A stretch of 64,000 bases of DNA from Hanleya hanleyi. Taxonomy: Eukaryota; Mollusca; Polyplacophora; Lepidopleurida; Hanleyidae. The DNA is taken from the NCBI GenBank assembly GCA_036873755.1, contig JAVTVY010020258.1, positions 1 to 64,000 of the forward strand, given 5' to 3'. Of this stretch, positions 23,226 to 35,916 are shown piece by piece. Below the pieces are notes generated by a model. The model made no database searches, was not told where the DNA came from, and saw nothing but the letters and a program-made list of their open reading frames with translations. How positions within the stretch are numbered: position 1 is the stretch's first letter; every line of letters begins with the position of its first letter. The translations under genes were made by a program, and so were the position numbers.

Positions 23226-24149
23226 TTCGTACCACCCAGTAATGGCTCTTGTTCGAGGTACACAATAACAACATTAACACAAAATATATGTATGATATAT
23301 TTTATTAAGGAAATCACAAAAAGCACATTTACATTGGTCTTTTCATGTTAGCCCTCCCTGATATCATAGTTCACTCTCAATCCCTGAAAGCACAAAGTTC
23401 AAACGATTAAAAATACAAGCATCCCAACCCACACTAAATTGAGCACGTTATGTTCATGTCACTTATGCCTCCAACTTTCACCCGCCTACAGTCTGTGACC
23501 GAAAATCGAAAACTTTGAGAGTAGGGTATTACAGGTAACAAAAATGGCAATGACACTGGGTGGGGGAGTTGTTTGGGTGGGAGGGTGGAGTGGAGTGAGG
23601 ATAACTGTCATGGAATGCTTTTGTACATAACCTGCCGGGGTGTCCTGGCCTCTGAGACCGAAAATCAAAAACTCTCCGAGAGTAGGGTTTAACAGGTAAC
23701 AAAAAGGGCAATGGCACTTGATTGGGAGTTGAGGGGGGGGGGGGGACAAGCAGTAAAATATACACATTAATATGTGTCCGAATGTTCATAACGGGTTTTA
23801 TTAGAAGGCGACAATTTTTGGGGCTACTTTCAACAGGGCAGCCACCTACTTTGCTCAGTTGTCTGTATTACTCAATGTTAAATGCCATAAGAATTGCCTG
23901 CTACTTTGGTGAATTGTCACCCACTTTAAAAGTTAATGAAAGACTTACATAAGTATGATAAAGAGTCATGGTTCAAGAATGTTTTTCTGTAAGTGAGAAG
24001 TAGCTCTTACTGCTCCTGTAACTTTGTCACCGTCCTGGTAACGGTAGGTCTTGGCCGTGTATAGGACAACTTCAGAAAAGGCAGTTCGAGTTATGTCAAG
24101 GAGTTGTTTATAACTTTCACGTTGTTGCGTATATTAAACAAGGGTTATG
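23226..24149. repeat. Intergenic, with a ~165-bp duplication at 23,495-23,735
   Basis: 'gaccgaaaatc ... gagagtagggt ... aacaggtaacaaaaa' occurs near 23,497 and again near 23,659. Poly-G runs follow each copy. No gene recognised. Confidence 0.6.
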
Positions 24150-25650
24150 TGTAACCCGGCAGCTCGCCTTTTGGGTATTCAATAACATGCAGCTTCACAT
24201 AAAGATCGAGCCCTTCAGGTTGCACATCACTGGCAATGACAATATATATTGCAATAAAAATTTGACTTCTTTGTCAGTGATGTTGAAGTTGGATTGAAAC
24301 ATGAACTATATTATAAAACTTGAAATAAAGATTACCTTTTTTTCCAAAAGTAAGCTTATACATGTCATTATGAATACATGTACAATTGAAATTTGGTCTG
24401 AGATGTGGGTGTGAAATGCTTGGACAAAAAAGGTTCGTGCAAAAGCTTGAGGTTAAATCATGATGAGGAATGGGATTCGATACCAGAATTGAAGGAAATG
24501 GTGTTCTTCATTAAAGGCGACACAAAATTCCAAACCACCAGGGGTTAATATTGTACTTCTGAAATGAAATAATGTCATTAAACTATTAGTAATTACTATA
24601 AAGGAATATATTGTAGTTGATTTGATGTGTTTGTGTATATGTAACAGGTCGATAGTTGGTGTAAGAACGCATTGTTGAGGCTTTTGTTGAGGCTTTTGTG
24701 CAGCTGAAAAGGGTCACGTCTAGACGCATTGTTGAGCTCAGACAGGCTATTGTAGGCTTTGTCTTGTGCGTTCTTACACCAAGTATAAACCTACAATACA
24801 ATGTACACTGCATCTCCTACCTAATAGGTTAGTATCACATATAAGAGATATATGCAGCTTCGCAAAAAGATCGAGCCCTTCAGGATGGCACATCATTTGA
24901 GGTTGCACATCATTGGCAATGCACATCATTTAAAATAATAAATTTATTAAGAAATATGATTTCTATATTTAGTGATATTGAGGTTGGATTGAAGGAGGAA
25001 CTATATTATATAACTAGCAATAAAGATTACATTTTTTCCAAAAGTAAGCCTACACATCCCATTGCATAGATCTGATGAATACATGTTCGTGTATAGTTAG
25101 GAACAATAGGCGTGCAATTTTGAGCACGTTCTTGGTGTAACTTTGTGTGATGATATGTGAACAAACAAAGCTAATAACAGTGCAATAGTAGGACTAAATC
25201 TATCATTTCCAGCATGCAATGGGACACTTGCACTGTGGTAAACCTTCACATTTGTATGCAAATAAAAGAATGCAATGACAGCTGTGTCCAATCATACTGT
25301 AATGCTCCATAATAATGTGCATGGGTAAAGACAGAGCTCACAAACTGATTCAAACTCACTTTTAATTAATATAGTAAGTTAAATGTGTGGACACAGATAT
25401 GGTTGCGCAAAAGCTTCAGGGTCAACGAGAATTTGATACCAAAATTTAAGGAAATGGCGTCCTTCATTTAAGGCGACACGAAATTAAAAACTAACAGGGG
25501 TTCGGTACTGCGGGATTCCCCCGCCAGTTATTTTGATATTGTACTTCTGAAATAAAATAATGTCACCAGACTATTAGTAAATACTATAAAGGAATATACT
25601 ATATGTGATTTGGTATGTATGACTGTATATACAATGTACACTACATCTCA
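24150..25650. repeat. Segmental tandem duplication, no gene
   Basis: 'atgcagcttc ... aagatcgagcccttcagg' occurs at 24,188 and 24,852. 'ggcgacac.aaatt ... aggggtt ... gatattgtacttctgaaat ... aataatgtca' occurs at ~24,515 and ~25,470. An inverted pair 'ggtgtaagaacgca' / 'gcgttcttacacc' lies at 24,659 and 24,768. Confidence 0.6.
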
Positions 25651-25849
25651 TGCCTAATAAGAAGTCAAAATTATTCTAAGTCCAGCCTAAACAGAAAAGA
25701 TTAACCCAGAAAACTTTCTAAGTCCAGCCTAAACATAAAAGTCTAACCGGACACCAACACCAACACCGACACCGACACCGCCACTTTCCCCCTCTCTCTC
25801 CCAATACCTCGCCTACTTCGTATACGGCGAGCTAAAAACCACTATGCGA

Positions 25850-27000
25850 CGAGCAGGCATTTCAATCCCAGCAGGAGATCCGTCGTATCCAAAAGCTTCT
25901 GCTTCTCCACATAGACAGAGATGGTATCCGCGGTCTCCATATTGGAACCCTGGTGGACAATAATTGGTGTCCTGGAGTTACCTGAAAGTAACATAAAAGA
26001 TATATAAGCATATGGGATTGGTAGTATTGTTCAATCATAATCTATTACCATCATGACCATTGAGTCTTCTGAATTATACGTTGAATGTCCAAAAACCTTT
26101 TATTCTGCCTGCGGATGTAGTAATAAATCATATCGTGTGTACAGGTAGGTGTCAGTTTGTACGCTAGACAGGTTTAAGAAATATGAAATCAGGCCAATTT
26201 CCAATTCGAACCAGCATCGCTCATTACTAAGTTATATATATTCATACAAGTAATATAGGAGAAAAGAGAAGAAATGCAGTTTCCGCCTTCAATGCCCTAA
26301 AGTTCTTACTTGTATACTCATCGACGTTGTATGTTAGATCTATGTGATTAGCATCAGGAACTATATCGATTACACTCGTGAAGAATTATTCACTTACTTC
26401 TTTTTGGATCAGCATGGTTAGGTCTTCCTTGAAATGGCCCACAATGACTGGCACCACGGCAATGGCCAGTTGATCTGTATGAGAAAAAGAATCCATATTA
26501 AATTAAATGATGAAAAATACATCTTGACAGTTCCATCCAGCCTCCCCGCCCCCATCATTTCTTTTGCATTCAATGGTTGAAAGAAGGCAGTTTCAGCTAA
26601 TTATCTTCCTTTGATTTAAATTACAATAAACAACCCATTCAGGGATAAAATGTGTAAGAAAGTGGTATTTTTATTTGGCAAACAATTGTTTGTCCAGTAT
26701 TCCAACATCTACGAACTGGTTGGTCGATTCATAATATATATACCTTCCAAATAATTCATGTCAAACTTAATCTGCATTATGTCCTGCCCATCGCAGGTTT
26801 GCAAAATACTCACACTTTTTATCATCTTCTTCCAATGACGGATTTTCCTTCAGCGTCCTTAAATCCTCCCGTTGTTGTTTTGAAGCCAATACGTTGAACA
26901 CTGCTGACGTGTATTTCTTCATGCTTCCAATTAAGGAACTCTTTATCAATGTCCTTCCCCACAAGTGTGTCAAAGTCTCTTAATAACTGGAAACAGAAGA
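25850..27000 (-). pseudogene. Intron-containing remnant of an unrecognised host gene
   Basis: Three exon-like blocks run on the minus strand. 26,810-26,987 follows a 'ttctgtttccag' acceptor-like site and ends near a 'gtgagt' donor. 26,396-26,475 lies between 'tttctcatacag' and 'gtaagtg'. 25,850-25,980 follows 'atgttactttcag' and ends in a stop. The middle block reads as a hydrophobic A-I-A-V-V-P-V-I-V segment; the last contains T-P-I-I-V and D-L-L-L-G-L. The blocks need frame changes inside the first and at the second junction, so I call it an unprocessed pseudogene. The order loosely recalls a family of uncharacterised invertebrate and fish proteins. Function unknown. Confidence 0.35.
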
Positions 27001-27144
27001 AAACAAATCCAATTAGTATTATGTTGTTAGAAACCCATTCAGTTTTAGAAGGCTCTTTATGAATTTGTGTATCATCTTCCAATATCTGACCAAAAAGTTT
27101 TTTTAACCACGAATAGCTTTAATAATTAGATAATCATTATATTT

Positions 27145-27430
27145 CTTATCGTCTTATACATTAAAGTTCCATTTTTATTAACTGGAAATATACACAGAAA
27201 CCAATAGTAAATTTATGTTTTGAAATGTCAATCTCACAATGTAAATGATACTTATCACCTTATACATTAAAGTTCCATTTTTATTAACTGGAAATATACA
27301 CAGAAACAAAGAATAAATTTATGTTTTGAAATGTCAATCTCACAATGTAAATGATACTTATCACTTTATGCATTAAAGTTCCATTTTTATTAACTGGAAA
27401 TATACACAGAAACAAAGAGTAAATGTATGT
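27145..27430. repeat. ~105-bp tandem repeat, three copies
   Basis: 'cattaaagttccatttttat' followed by 'taactggaaatatacacaga' recurs near 27,159, 27,265 and 27,370. 'ttatgttttgaaatgtcaat' lies between the copies. Confidence 0.85.
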
Positions 27431-30400
27431 TTTGCCTGCTGTAAACGGTGGACTGAATTAGGCTAATCGGATTATAAAGACGCACGGTCGATCGTCTAGC
27501 CTCGCCAGGGTCCGGTTATTTCGGCGCTGTTAATAAATATATACGACTACTCCCCGTAGTTAGACCCAGACGGAGAGTGTTCGCGACTGAACAATTAAAT
27601 AAAAAACGGACAAGTGAAGTAATTTTCACATTCTTTTTGCGATGGTTCTAGACCTTTTCCCAAAATATTGGAGGACACAATAATACATATAATACATCGA
27701 TAATATTTCTAAAAGATTGAACTATATTTCACGTCAGTAACTTCATTAAATCATTCGTCTGATATGAGCTGCCTGTCCAGTGCCGACTGTATTACTGTAT
27801 TGTATTTTCCCCAAGTGTCCGAAAAATCAATATTTAATCACTACCAAAACACAAGCCTTGTCCTTAACAGTAAAGGAGTTGTCTCCTCGGGGTTCTTCAG
27901 GGGATATCAAAGCTCATGATCCGAGAGGCGGACCTACCGAACTCACAGAGGCATTCTCAAAAAATATCCAAGCTTACGTTCCGCTATTATCTCACCTGGC
28001 CCCGACAAATCGGCCCCTCGGGTCAGATATCAAACTGTGTATGACATGAGCCCTATAATCCCTCGCATTATGTATAGGAGTCCCACCAGGGACGTCCCAG
28101 GGAGTACCGATATGGCCAGGTCGGTATATATAGCGGTAAGGTTTTGAAGCCTGCATGTTTCTGCATACAGAAATAATACAGAGCCGTTTATTTGTGTATT
28201 CACCTAGTACTGAATCTATCGAAATGTTTAGTTAATTATTCATTTACTCACTAAAGTATATATTGGTATTCATATTATGTGACTGACGGTCGGGGCGTGC
28301 CTGTTGTTGGAAGGAAGATATATAAAATTATTGCATCGAAAAACATTAGAAAACAAGAATGACTACAAGCCTTCTATTTCCTATGATACAGGCACACCGA
28401 AGACCACAGACGAGTTGGACAAGACCTGAAACAGAAGACGGAAGACGATCACAGGAATACCAACAGCGCCTTGAGTGACAACGCCGCATAGCAAGAACAC
28501 CCAGAATCAGAATACTCGACCCTAAACCACACCGACACGCTACTCCGATGACCCGAACTGACGCCTTAACACAGAATATGATCCTTTGACTTTCACGCAA
28601 TATAGGACGTAGACCTGCCGCCCTGTACCCCGATACACACTCCAAGCAATTGTTACAGGCACAGATTTCTGGAAGAACCCACCCTGTTCCCAAGGGCGTC
28701 GTTAGTGAAGCCGATCCGAAAAATCCTAAAGACGCCCTTGGTTCTCCCAGTTTTTTCTGGACGGCTTTGTGCGTACAAAGGGGTACCAAGACAAAGGAAT
28801 CATACACGCGATTACAGAGAACTCATATTTACCAGTATAATTTAACCAAAAACCAAAAAGAGACTTACGAACTTGTACATATAGCTATTCTTATTTACTT
28901 CTATTTATATCTCCTACTAATCTCTCATTGTTATTTATTATTTATCTATTTATTTATTTATTTATTTATATATTTAGCGCTGGAAAAGATATTCAATAAA
29001 CAAAGTAATGTACCGCGAAATTCGAATAAAACATTGAGTTGATGGGCCGCGAAATCCGAATGGGAAGCGGCCCTTAAACTACAATTTCAATCAATCAAAG
29101 CCTGCATGTTGTTCTAAACATCATATAATTCTGCTTTCATATTAATAAAATTATATGTATAAGGGTAAATAGTACCTCAAAATATCCCAAGCATATCGTT
29201 CCATGGTGATCCAAGTGTTCCACTGGGCGTTATTAACTATTCCTATTACACTGTGTACCAAAATTCACTATAAAAGCTAAGCTATCATTGAATAAATTTA
29301 TGCCGCCATATTGGATTCGCATTCAGGCAAATGAACTCCAACTTTTTATGTGAGCTGAGCATTTTGGAGCACATTTCCAACAGTGACGTGTTCGAGGTAG
29401 TTGCACTCCTATCTAACGAAGATAATATTAACAAATATGTGCGAATATAGTGGGTTAAATCGTCACGATTTCGCAAAGTTTGAAACAAGACTTACCCGAA
29501 GAAAATCAAACCGCCCTCCATTTTCTCCCACGTGATCCTTGTACGCATGCGCATTGACTAGTATCATTTATAACCTGGTTCCCGAACACAATGGTATAGG
29601 TAACAAGCACTTACATAATCGGGGCACCAGGCTAACAAGGTCTGACTCGTTTCTATCTCATTTTGGGGCCTTCTATTGATGACATTCAAATAGAATTTCT
29701 ATATTTTTAAGCGTCTATATTATTAAGGGTCAAACAATCTGTCTGAGCAGATTATATTAATCAAATTTGGCAAAAGTGTATGTTATCATAGCACCGTATT
29801 TTTCGCATGTATGTTAATTCGACAAAGTTTCGAGCTTGTTCTGTTCTGTTGACAGAAGGTGAATGAAACACCGTGAGCAAAAGAAAATACTCAATCGAGT
29901 CACAAGTTTAGCTCAGTTGAAACTATGTTTCGATAACTGATTCCGACAGTATAAAAAATATATTCTCCGGTATAAATTATCTGTAAGATGTAACATTTTC
30001 TTCACCCTCTAAATACCTGTTTACATGTATCTCCCTTCTCCGACCTGGGTTCACAGGGGCAATTATATTGTACAAATATTAAAAAATATGACATATTTAC
30101 CCGGAGGGTTACGTCGTTAATGCCAATTAGATCAGCTAAGGTAGCAATCTGTGAAATGTGATCTTTAAGGTCCGACAGGCTGGGAGTTGCAAAAGGTCAA
30201 GCGATTTTCTTTCGGTTCTCACCGATCAACAGCAGGCAAGTCGCCATCTCGCAAAAAGTCCACTTCGATGCATAGAACGAGCGACGTGAAAAACGGCTGT
30301 GTGCAATTTATCGTAATGGAAGTTTGTTTTGAAGTAATATCGCGTCGGCTTATATTGGAAATGGTGGACAGCATGAGAAGCGAAGCCATGCTTATTTACA

Positions 30401-31250
30401 AATTCATGAACAATAGAAGCGATGCATATATTGTTAGGCATTGACAGAATAAACTCAATAACTAATTGAGCAATAGAATCATCACCGATATGTATAGTTT
30501 AACCAAACCTTTGCGTTAGCGTCAAAGAGATATGAGATAATGGCAGGCCGCGGATTATGATTATGGTGTGTTAAAAGGAGTCGTTTCCGGACAGGATGGT
30601 AACCATTACTTTATCAAGTAATAATTTGTGACGATAATCGCACAATTGTTAATGAGTAACATGCACAACAAGCTGTCATGATTATCACTTCGAACCGTTT
30701 AGTCCATTTCACACCTTCCTGTCTCAGTGGGTCAATCATAGCCTATAATTTGTACAGCTTCCGTTGTATTCACTGCTTATTGTGCAAATCCCCCATTGAA
30801 ATGAAGTTGAAAATCACTTTATCTGATAGCTAAGCAGTTATCAGAACTGTAGATATCGATCTGATAACTTCTTACATTGGTCGACAAACAACGCGTTTTT
30901 TATATACTTGATATTCAAATTCCGAGAACGCCACCCCCTCCCCCCCTCTCCGCGCCCTGTAGTCTTGGGCTCAACCTTGAGTGAGAACACTAGATCGCCT
31001 GTTCAATTTTCACTCCCTCGTAAAATCGACTGGGGGATTGAATCTTATGGTCTGCAGCTCGGTTTTTTTATAATATTTCCGTTGGATTTTTTGCTCAAAT
31101 GTTAGGGACACTGGTCAAATTGTTAGATCCATTGATTTAATTTTGTGTAGAAAGTTGGGGTGCTTGAAAATTTTGATGGTTTATGGTAAGCATGACAAGG
31201 AAATACATTTCCTCAACATAGAAATTAAGTTCCAAATGTGTATGGAAAAT
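27431..31250. other. Intergenic, no gene I can support
   Basis: Includes a (ttta)n microsatellite at ~28,940-28,975. An ORF on each strand covers ~28,346-29,042, but neither shows a motif I recognise. The rest is AT-rich with scattered short ORFs. Confidence 0.45.
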
Positions 31251-31254
31251 TAAA

Positions 31255-31450
31255 TATTTACACCTTTTTAACATCTTTTAATAAATTTACACCTTTACGG
31301 GTGTAAAATCGGGGTTAGAATCAATCTTCATACATTTGCACCTTTCCTACACCTTATTTACACCCCCTAAAGGTGTAAACATGAACCCAGAAGGTGTAAA
31401 CGTTTGATTTACACCTTTTTTGCACCTTTTCTACACCTTCTGAGCTTAGA
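31255..31450. mobile_element. Short GGTGTAA-rich MITE
   Basis: Repeated TTTACACCTT and AAGGTGTAAA words in both orientations. The right end, 'ctacaccttctgagcttagagtg', is the reverse complement of a sequence much like the start of the 15,162 element. Same family as the MITE around the DIRS element. Confidence 0.6.
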
Positions 31451-32047
31451 GTGCCTCAATTGCTTTAAGTTAGCTGGGCATATATATTTTTTACAGAAAA
31501 ATGTACAGCAGATAATGCCACGAAAAGCTAAGTAAAGTCTGTGAACCATGTCCAATTAACTATATTAGCATAGTCTATATCTGACCCAGTAATGAACCCA
31601 ACCCAGATAGCTTCAATCTTATCATTGTTTATAGACGTGGTCTTAGGTTCAGGTTATGCCCCAGCCAACAAGTTTTAAATGCGTATTGCATATGTATTAC
31701 CCCACGTTTACTTCATCATTCATATGAGTGCTTTTTAGGGACCATGCAAAATTTATCGAGGGGGTAGGACCAGTGCAACAAGGAAAATCAGCTAAAAAAA
31801 TCCTTGGTCCCCCTTATCTTGGAACCAAAAAAATCTATGGGTCCTATCTGGATCTTGGGTAAGAAAACTTCTGGTCCTATAGATCTATGTTGTGACCTAC
31901 ATGTACCCGGATTTGGTGAGCCGCATCTGCAAACACCACCCCTAACCAATATGTGATATGCACATATACTTTTGCACATTTTTATAAATATGGAACAGTG
32001 CATGGTCCTCCACACTAGCCGGCATTTCCGCAAGCCTTCCTACTGAA

Positions 32048-32245
32048 CGTCAAATACTCAGGCTATGAAATGTACATAATTAGGCTCACACATGATCCCA
32101 TGCTGTTCTAGTTTCGCGGGCCTAGAACATGTAGAATGCTTGTCTTTCGTGTGTGGCTACTGGGCACGAATCTAGTGACCGTTTGACGAGTGCCAGTGCT
32201 GTCTAACTTGTCTAATCTACTGTCACACACTTTTACTTCATGAAC
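32048..32245. repeat. Dispersed repeat, copy 2 (copy 1 at 1,340-1,510)
   Basis: See 1,340-1,510. Same landmarks, same orientation. Confidence 0.55.
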
Positions 32246-32497
32246 TTCTGGTGATGCTAAAATGTTACATTCTTGCACCATATCAACATCAGGTAAACTT
32301 CCGGTCAATCATGTCAATACACTCTGGTGGAGAGGTGGCTATATGACTCTCAGGACATCGCATTGTATCTTTTTCAATCCCCCCCTCGGCCTCCCCTCCA
32401 AATATCATTCGGGTAAAAAAATATGTGTGAACATCTTACTTGCCCATTCTTGCTTATTCACACTGGATGCTTTTTCCATTGCTCTGGTATGCAAATA

Positions 32498-32673
32498 CAC
32501 TGAAACCTGTATAATCCGACCCTGCTCTGGACCAACATTTTGTGTTGGTTTTGAAAGGGTTCTGGTTTACAGAGGTTCAAATCAATGGTAAACTGCTCAT
32601 CGGTATCAAGACAAATGTCACTATATGAAGGTTTGTCAGTTTATTCAGGTGTCGGTTTAGGCAGGTTTCACTG
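32498..32673. mobile_element. 176-bp pogo-like MITE
   Basis: Starts CACTGAAACCTG and ends CAGGTTTCACTG, flanked by TA (32,496-32,497 and 32,674-32,675). Inner TIR words 'ataatccgacc' and 'gtcggttta'. Same family as 17,804-18,663. Confidence 0.85.
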
Positions 32674-33194
32674 TAAAACCTTTCTGAGTCAAATGTACAT
32701 GCACACCAGATCTTCTAGCTCAATGAAATCAACTTTTTTACGTGCTCAATGTACATGTACATGATTTTCCATTGAAATTATTTGTTGATTATATTATATA
32801 GCTGTGCCAAACCTGTTTTACAGGTTTAATGATAATGAACTTGTAGAGTGCATTGTATTTGACATGCTAGTTGTTCAGTGATAAAAGGGTCTTTATTTCA
32901 GTGGTTTCATGTTGTCAGGCATATACATTGTAGTTTACAACGCCGAGGGGTTTTCAGATGCACAGCTTCGTATTTTTTTTCTTTATTTGTTTTTTGAAAA
33001 AAAAGCTCTTGGTCCTATGGATAGCCACGTACAGAAAAATTAATGTCCTACATAAAATAGCGAGAAAAAAGTCCGGGTCCCCCCACTGTTTGCACCGGTC
33101 CTACCCCATCAATAAATTTTGCACGGTCCCGTAGTCGGCCGACGTAGTAAATCTTTCCCACCTCTTGCATATCGTTCCAATTTATTACCTGTAT

Positions 33195-33490
33195 ATAGTA
33201 CGATTCTGCTGGTGGACTGACAGTCCCCGAGGTCCACCCTCCGTACATGTCACTCGACAAATATATGTAGGTTTATTGGTTTGATGGAAAATTTAAGCCG
33301 TACGACGTCGAGCATTACAGGTTAGTTTTTCTGTGTATTCTTGCTTTTACCAGGTTGAGGCGTTCATCTAATCAGACGTCCTCGGTTCTCATCTATCAGC
33401 ATCAGTTGTTTGAGGTGATCTGTCATCTTGTCTCCCGAGCTAGCTAATCTAATTCCGCTTAAGCCAGTGCTAGGGAGCGTGCAGAAGTTA
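33195..33490. repeat. Dispersed repeat, copy 2 (copy 1 at 6,550-6,845)
   Basis: Same ordered landmarks as 6,550-6,845. It starts some 65 bp beyond the right end of the transposon at 31,738-33,130. Confidence 0.75.
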
Positions 33491-33734
33491 GCAATAAGTT
33501 CGACTTTCGACATTCGACATTCAATGTTGAATATATTGCTGAACGTGATGTTACACCACATTCAACATGTACACTAAATCTATTAAGGTTTTTATGCATA
33601 ATTCGATAAAATCAAACGGTGAAGCACGATATAGCTAAAATTATAACAAATGCTATATATATTGCCAGTACCAACAACTGGATCTCTATTAAGGTTGACT
33701 GAATATCCTGCTTATATATAGAGCCATATACATG

Positions 33735-33840
33735 GAAACTTCGACTTTTATACCTTTTAAAATATTCTATACACCATGCCCTCTTTACCATTAGCCTAGC
33801 AGCAAGCGCTAACTTCAAAATCAACATTGGAATTAGTTAA
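33735..33840. repeat. Decayed satellite monomer, left of the 13.4-kb element
   Basis: 'caccatgccct ... ttagcctag.agca ... cta.ctt.caaaatcaaca' follows the B half of the satellite at 48.5-64 kb, with many changes. With 34,390-34,500 it shows that satellite sequence also lies left of the element. Confidence 0.6.
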
Positions 33841-34389
33841 CCCTACCAGGCCTGGGTGGGCCAACATGGCCCCACCCCCTTACCAAACTTTCTGCGCTAT
33901 CTCCGGAACCACAAAAAATTGATGGCTGACACTCCGTCACTTTATAGTTTATTATATTGGGATCATATTGAGCCTATTTGCATAACCCCCGCGTAGAAGA
34001 TCATAGGTAAATTCATTATGGCGGCCACATGGGGTGCCAGAAAATTCATGCTTTCGTCATTTTTCTTCAAAACTTCTGCTTTTCCGCCATGAAAAGTGGG
34101 CAAAAACACATTAATATTTGCTAATTTATCATGATTTTTTTTGCGAAGTTTTCTAACATTTTCTGGTACAGCTTGACCCAGGGGTATAGTGTGGTAAGTT
34201 TCAACCTCCAAGCTCAAGGGGTAAGGGAAATAATCAAGGGGAGGGGTTGGGGGCATTTCGGCACCCTCACCCAGGACTGTACAGGTTTCAAAAGCCCAGG
34301 CCAGATAGGGCTAATCTCCGTACATTCGTGCGTCATTCTCAGAAGACATACGGGTACCCTTATACATGTAACTTGAATCAATATTTTGG

Positions 34390-34500
34390 GCTCAAGCCCC
34401 TTCTGTTTCAGTATTATATAGGCTTTAAAGAACATTCAATACACCGTGCGCCCTAAATAATAACCCAGAAATATGAACTAGCTACAAAAATCAACATTAT
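34390..34500. repeat. Decayed satellite monomer
   Basis: 'ccttctgtttcagtattata ... acattca ... gccctaaataata ... atgaactagctacaaaaatcaacatta' parallels the satellite order 'tttctgtttcagtagtata ... acattcagg ... atggactagct.cagaaatcaacacta'. Confidence 0.7.
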
Positions 34501-35011
34501 TCTGAAAACACTAACTGGTGCGATTTTAAACTTTCCAGGCCTGGGCTGTTTTGGAGGCTCTCCAATCTGTTTTCGTTATCCCTTGGGGTAGAGGTATGAA
34601 ACATTCCATACTACATTTTAGGGTAAGGCTTTATTAGACAATGTGTAAAAAGTTCATTATGGCCACCATCTTGACCTCACAGTCACGTAAGCTTTTCGCA
34701 TGCCTTTTCTTTACTTATCGGACTCATTTCCTGAATTTTGAATTTTCGTTATTGGTCTTCAAAAACTAATTAATTTTATACAGAATAATTTGTTTTGACA
34801 AAATATATGGCTTACTTTATGTCATTTTCGGTTTTTCTGAGAACATCTCGTGACCGCCATTTTGACGTTACACCACATTCTTTGCACCAAATGTGTATGG
34901 CATAAAATTGGCAAAAATATCAAGTTTCAGCTGTGTTGTCGTCTTCGTTCCAGAGCTGCGGTAAAGCGTTTGAAAATCGACGTTAAATCCGCCCCCCCGC
35001 CAACCCAAGCA
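34501..35011. other. Flank left of the 13.4-kb element
   Basis: No gene recognised. Contains 'aggcctggg' words also present at 33,848. Confidence 0.5.
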
Positions 35012-35017
35012 CTCCCG
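35012..35017. repeat. Candidate 6-bp target-site duplication (left)
   Basis: CTCCCG here against CTCCCC at 48,404-48,409 (5 of 6). If the terminal G/C pair is counted as part of the TIR instead, the duplication shortens to TCCC. Confidence 0.55.
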
Positions 35018-35132
35018 AGTAGTAGTGTCTACCATTTACAGACCGCATTTTGACGAGTGCGCAGGTGTTTCTGCGCAGGTATGACGTCACTTCCGGTTGA
35101 AAATGGGGCGGTATTGGGGCGGAGTGCGCAGG
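35018..35132 (+). repeat. Left terminal inverted repeat
   Basis: 115 bp, identical to the reverse complement of 48,289-48,403 base for base by my reading. It contains two 'tgcgcagg' words and a CRE-like TGACGTCA. Confidence 0.96.
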
Positions 35133-35403
35133 AGTGTTGTGCGCGACCTTGGGGGCATGTATTCCTCCGCGGTGATGCGGTCCTGGCGGTGATGCGGTCG
35201 CGGGAAAAACCTTCCGCGGAGAAAAAGTAGTCCCTAGACTACAAATACGCTGCATGGGTCGAGTGAGGCTCTTTTCAGTCGTGTCATGGGTGTTTTCACA
35301 GAATAAATAAATAAATTAATTTGACCTTTGCACATGTCTAGACTTGTTGGTGTGTGTTGATGTGGGTTGGGACCAAAATGGCACAATGTGATCGGCTGAT
35401 GTG

Positions 35404-35655
35404 GGTGTGGGACAAAATGGCGGCTGATGTGGGAGTGGGTTTAAGATGGCGGCTGTGGTGGGTGGTGGTGGATGGTGGGTTTAAGATGGCGGCTGTGGTG
35501 GGTGGTGGTGGATGGTGGGTTTAAGATGGCGGCTGTGGTGGGTGGTGGTGGATGGTGGGTTTAAGATGGCGGCTGTGGTGGGTGGTGGTGGATGGTGGGT
35601 TTAAGATGGCGGCTGTGGTGGGTGGTGGTGGATGGTGGGTTTAAGATGGCGGATT
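35404..35655 (+). repeat. Left subterminal array of 40-bp units with YY1-type motif
   Basis: Five full 40-bp units begin GTTTAAGATGGCGGCTGTGG at 35,439, 35,479, 35,519, 35,559 and 35,599, with a partial sixth at 35,639. Related 'acaaaatggcggctgatgtg' variants precede them. Each carries AAGATGGCGGC, the canonical vertebrate YY1 site. The array ends about 11 bp before the TATA box of the CARD gene. Confidence 0.95.
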
Positions 35656-35665
35656 GTAGAAAAAC

Positions 35666-35674
35666 GTATAAAAG
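35666..35674 (+). promoter_or_regulatory. TATA box of the CARD-PC4 gene
   Basis: GTATAAAAG, directly after the YY1-type array. The likely leader contains a CCTG/CCAG-rich stretch (35,735-35,815). Confidence 0.75.
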
Positions 35675-35916
35675 CAGGCGATTTTTAGGGTTGGGGTGTA
35701 TTCATTGCACTACCCTGCGGAGCACTCTGACTGACCTGACCTGACCAGCCTGCCTGCCTCCCTGCCTGCCTGCCTGCTTCACCTCTAGCCAGCCAGCCAG
35801 CCTGCTTGCCTGCTTGTATGAGCTGTGGAGAACCTTTTACTTTTTTCCATTTTACCAGTGCAAATTCACCAGACTATTACACCGTAGCAGTTACTCACCA
35901 GCCTGAGTCCAAAGTC

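Larger units (their letters stand above)
31738..33130. mobile_element. DNA transposon or MITE with ~40-bp terminal inverted repeats
   Basis: 31,738-31,778 (from 'gggaccatgcaaaatttat' to 'gtaggaccagtgcaa') matches the reverse complement of 33,090-33,130 with few mismatches. 1.39 kb, no transposase ORF. The target duplication is unclear. Nested inside are a dispersed repeat (32,048-32,245) and a pogo MITE (32,498-32,673). Confidence 0.7.

Noticed and set aside
28346..29042. ORFs on both strands of 28.3-29.0 kb
   Set aside because: No recognisable domain, and each is partly a shadow of the other. Coding status undecided.
35268..35279. GGCTCTTTTCAG near the left end, like half a histone stem-loop
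   Set aside because: The right arm does not pair and no stop codon or gene precedes it.
35806..35916. Upstream in-frame ATG adding 37 residues to the CARD protein
   Set aside because: The start at 35,917 matches the leader and first codons of the 39,351 ORF, and the CARD begins there.
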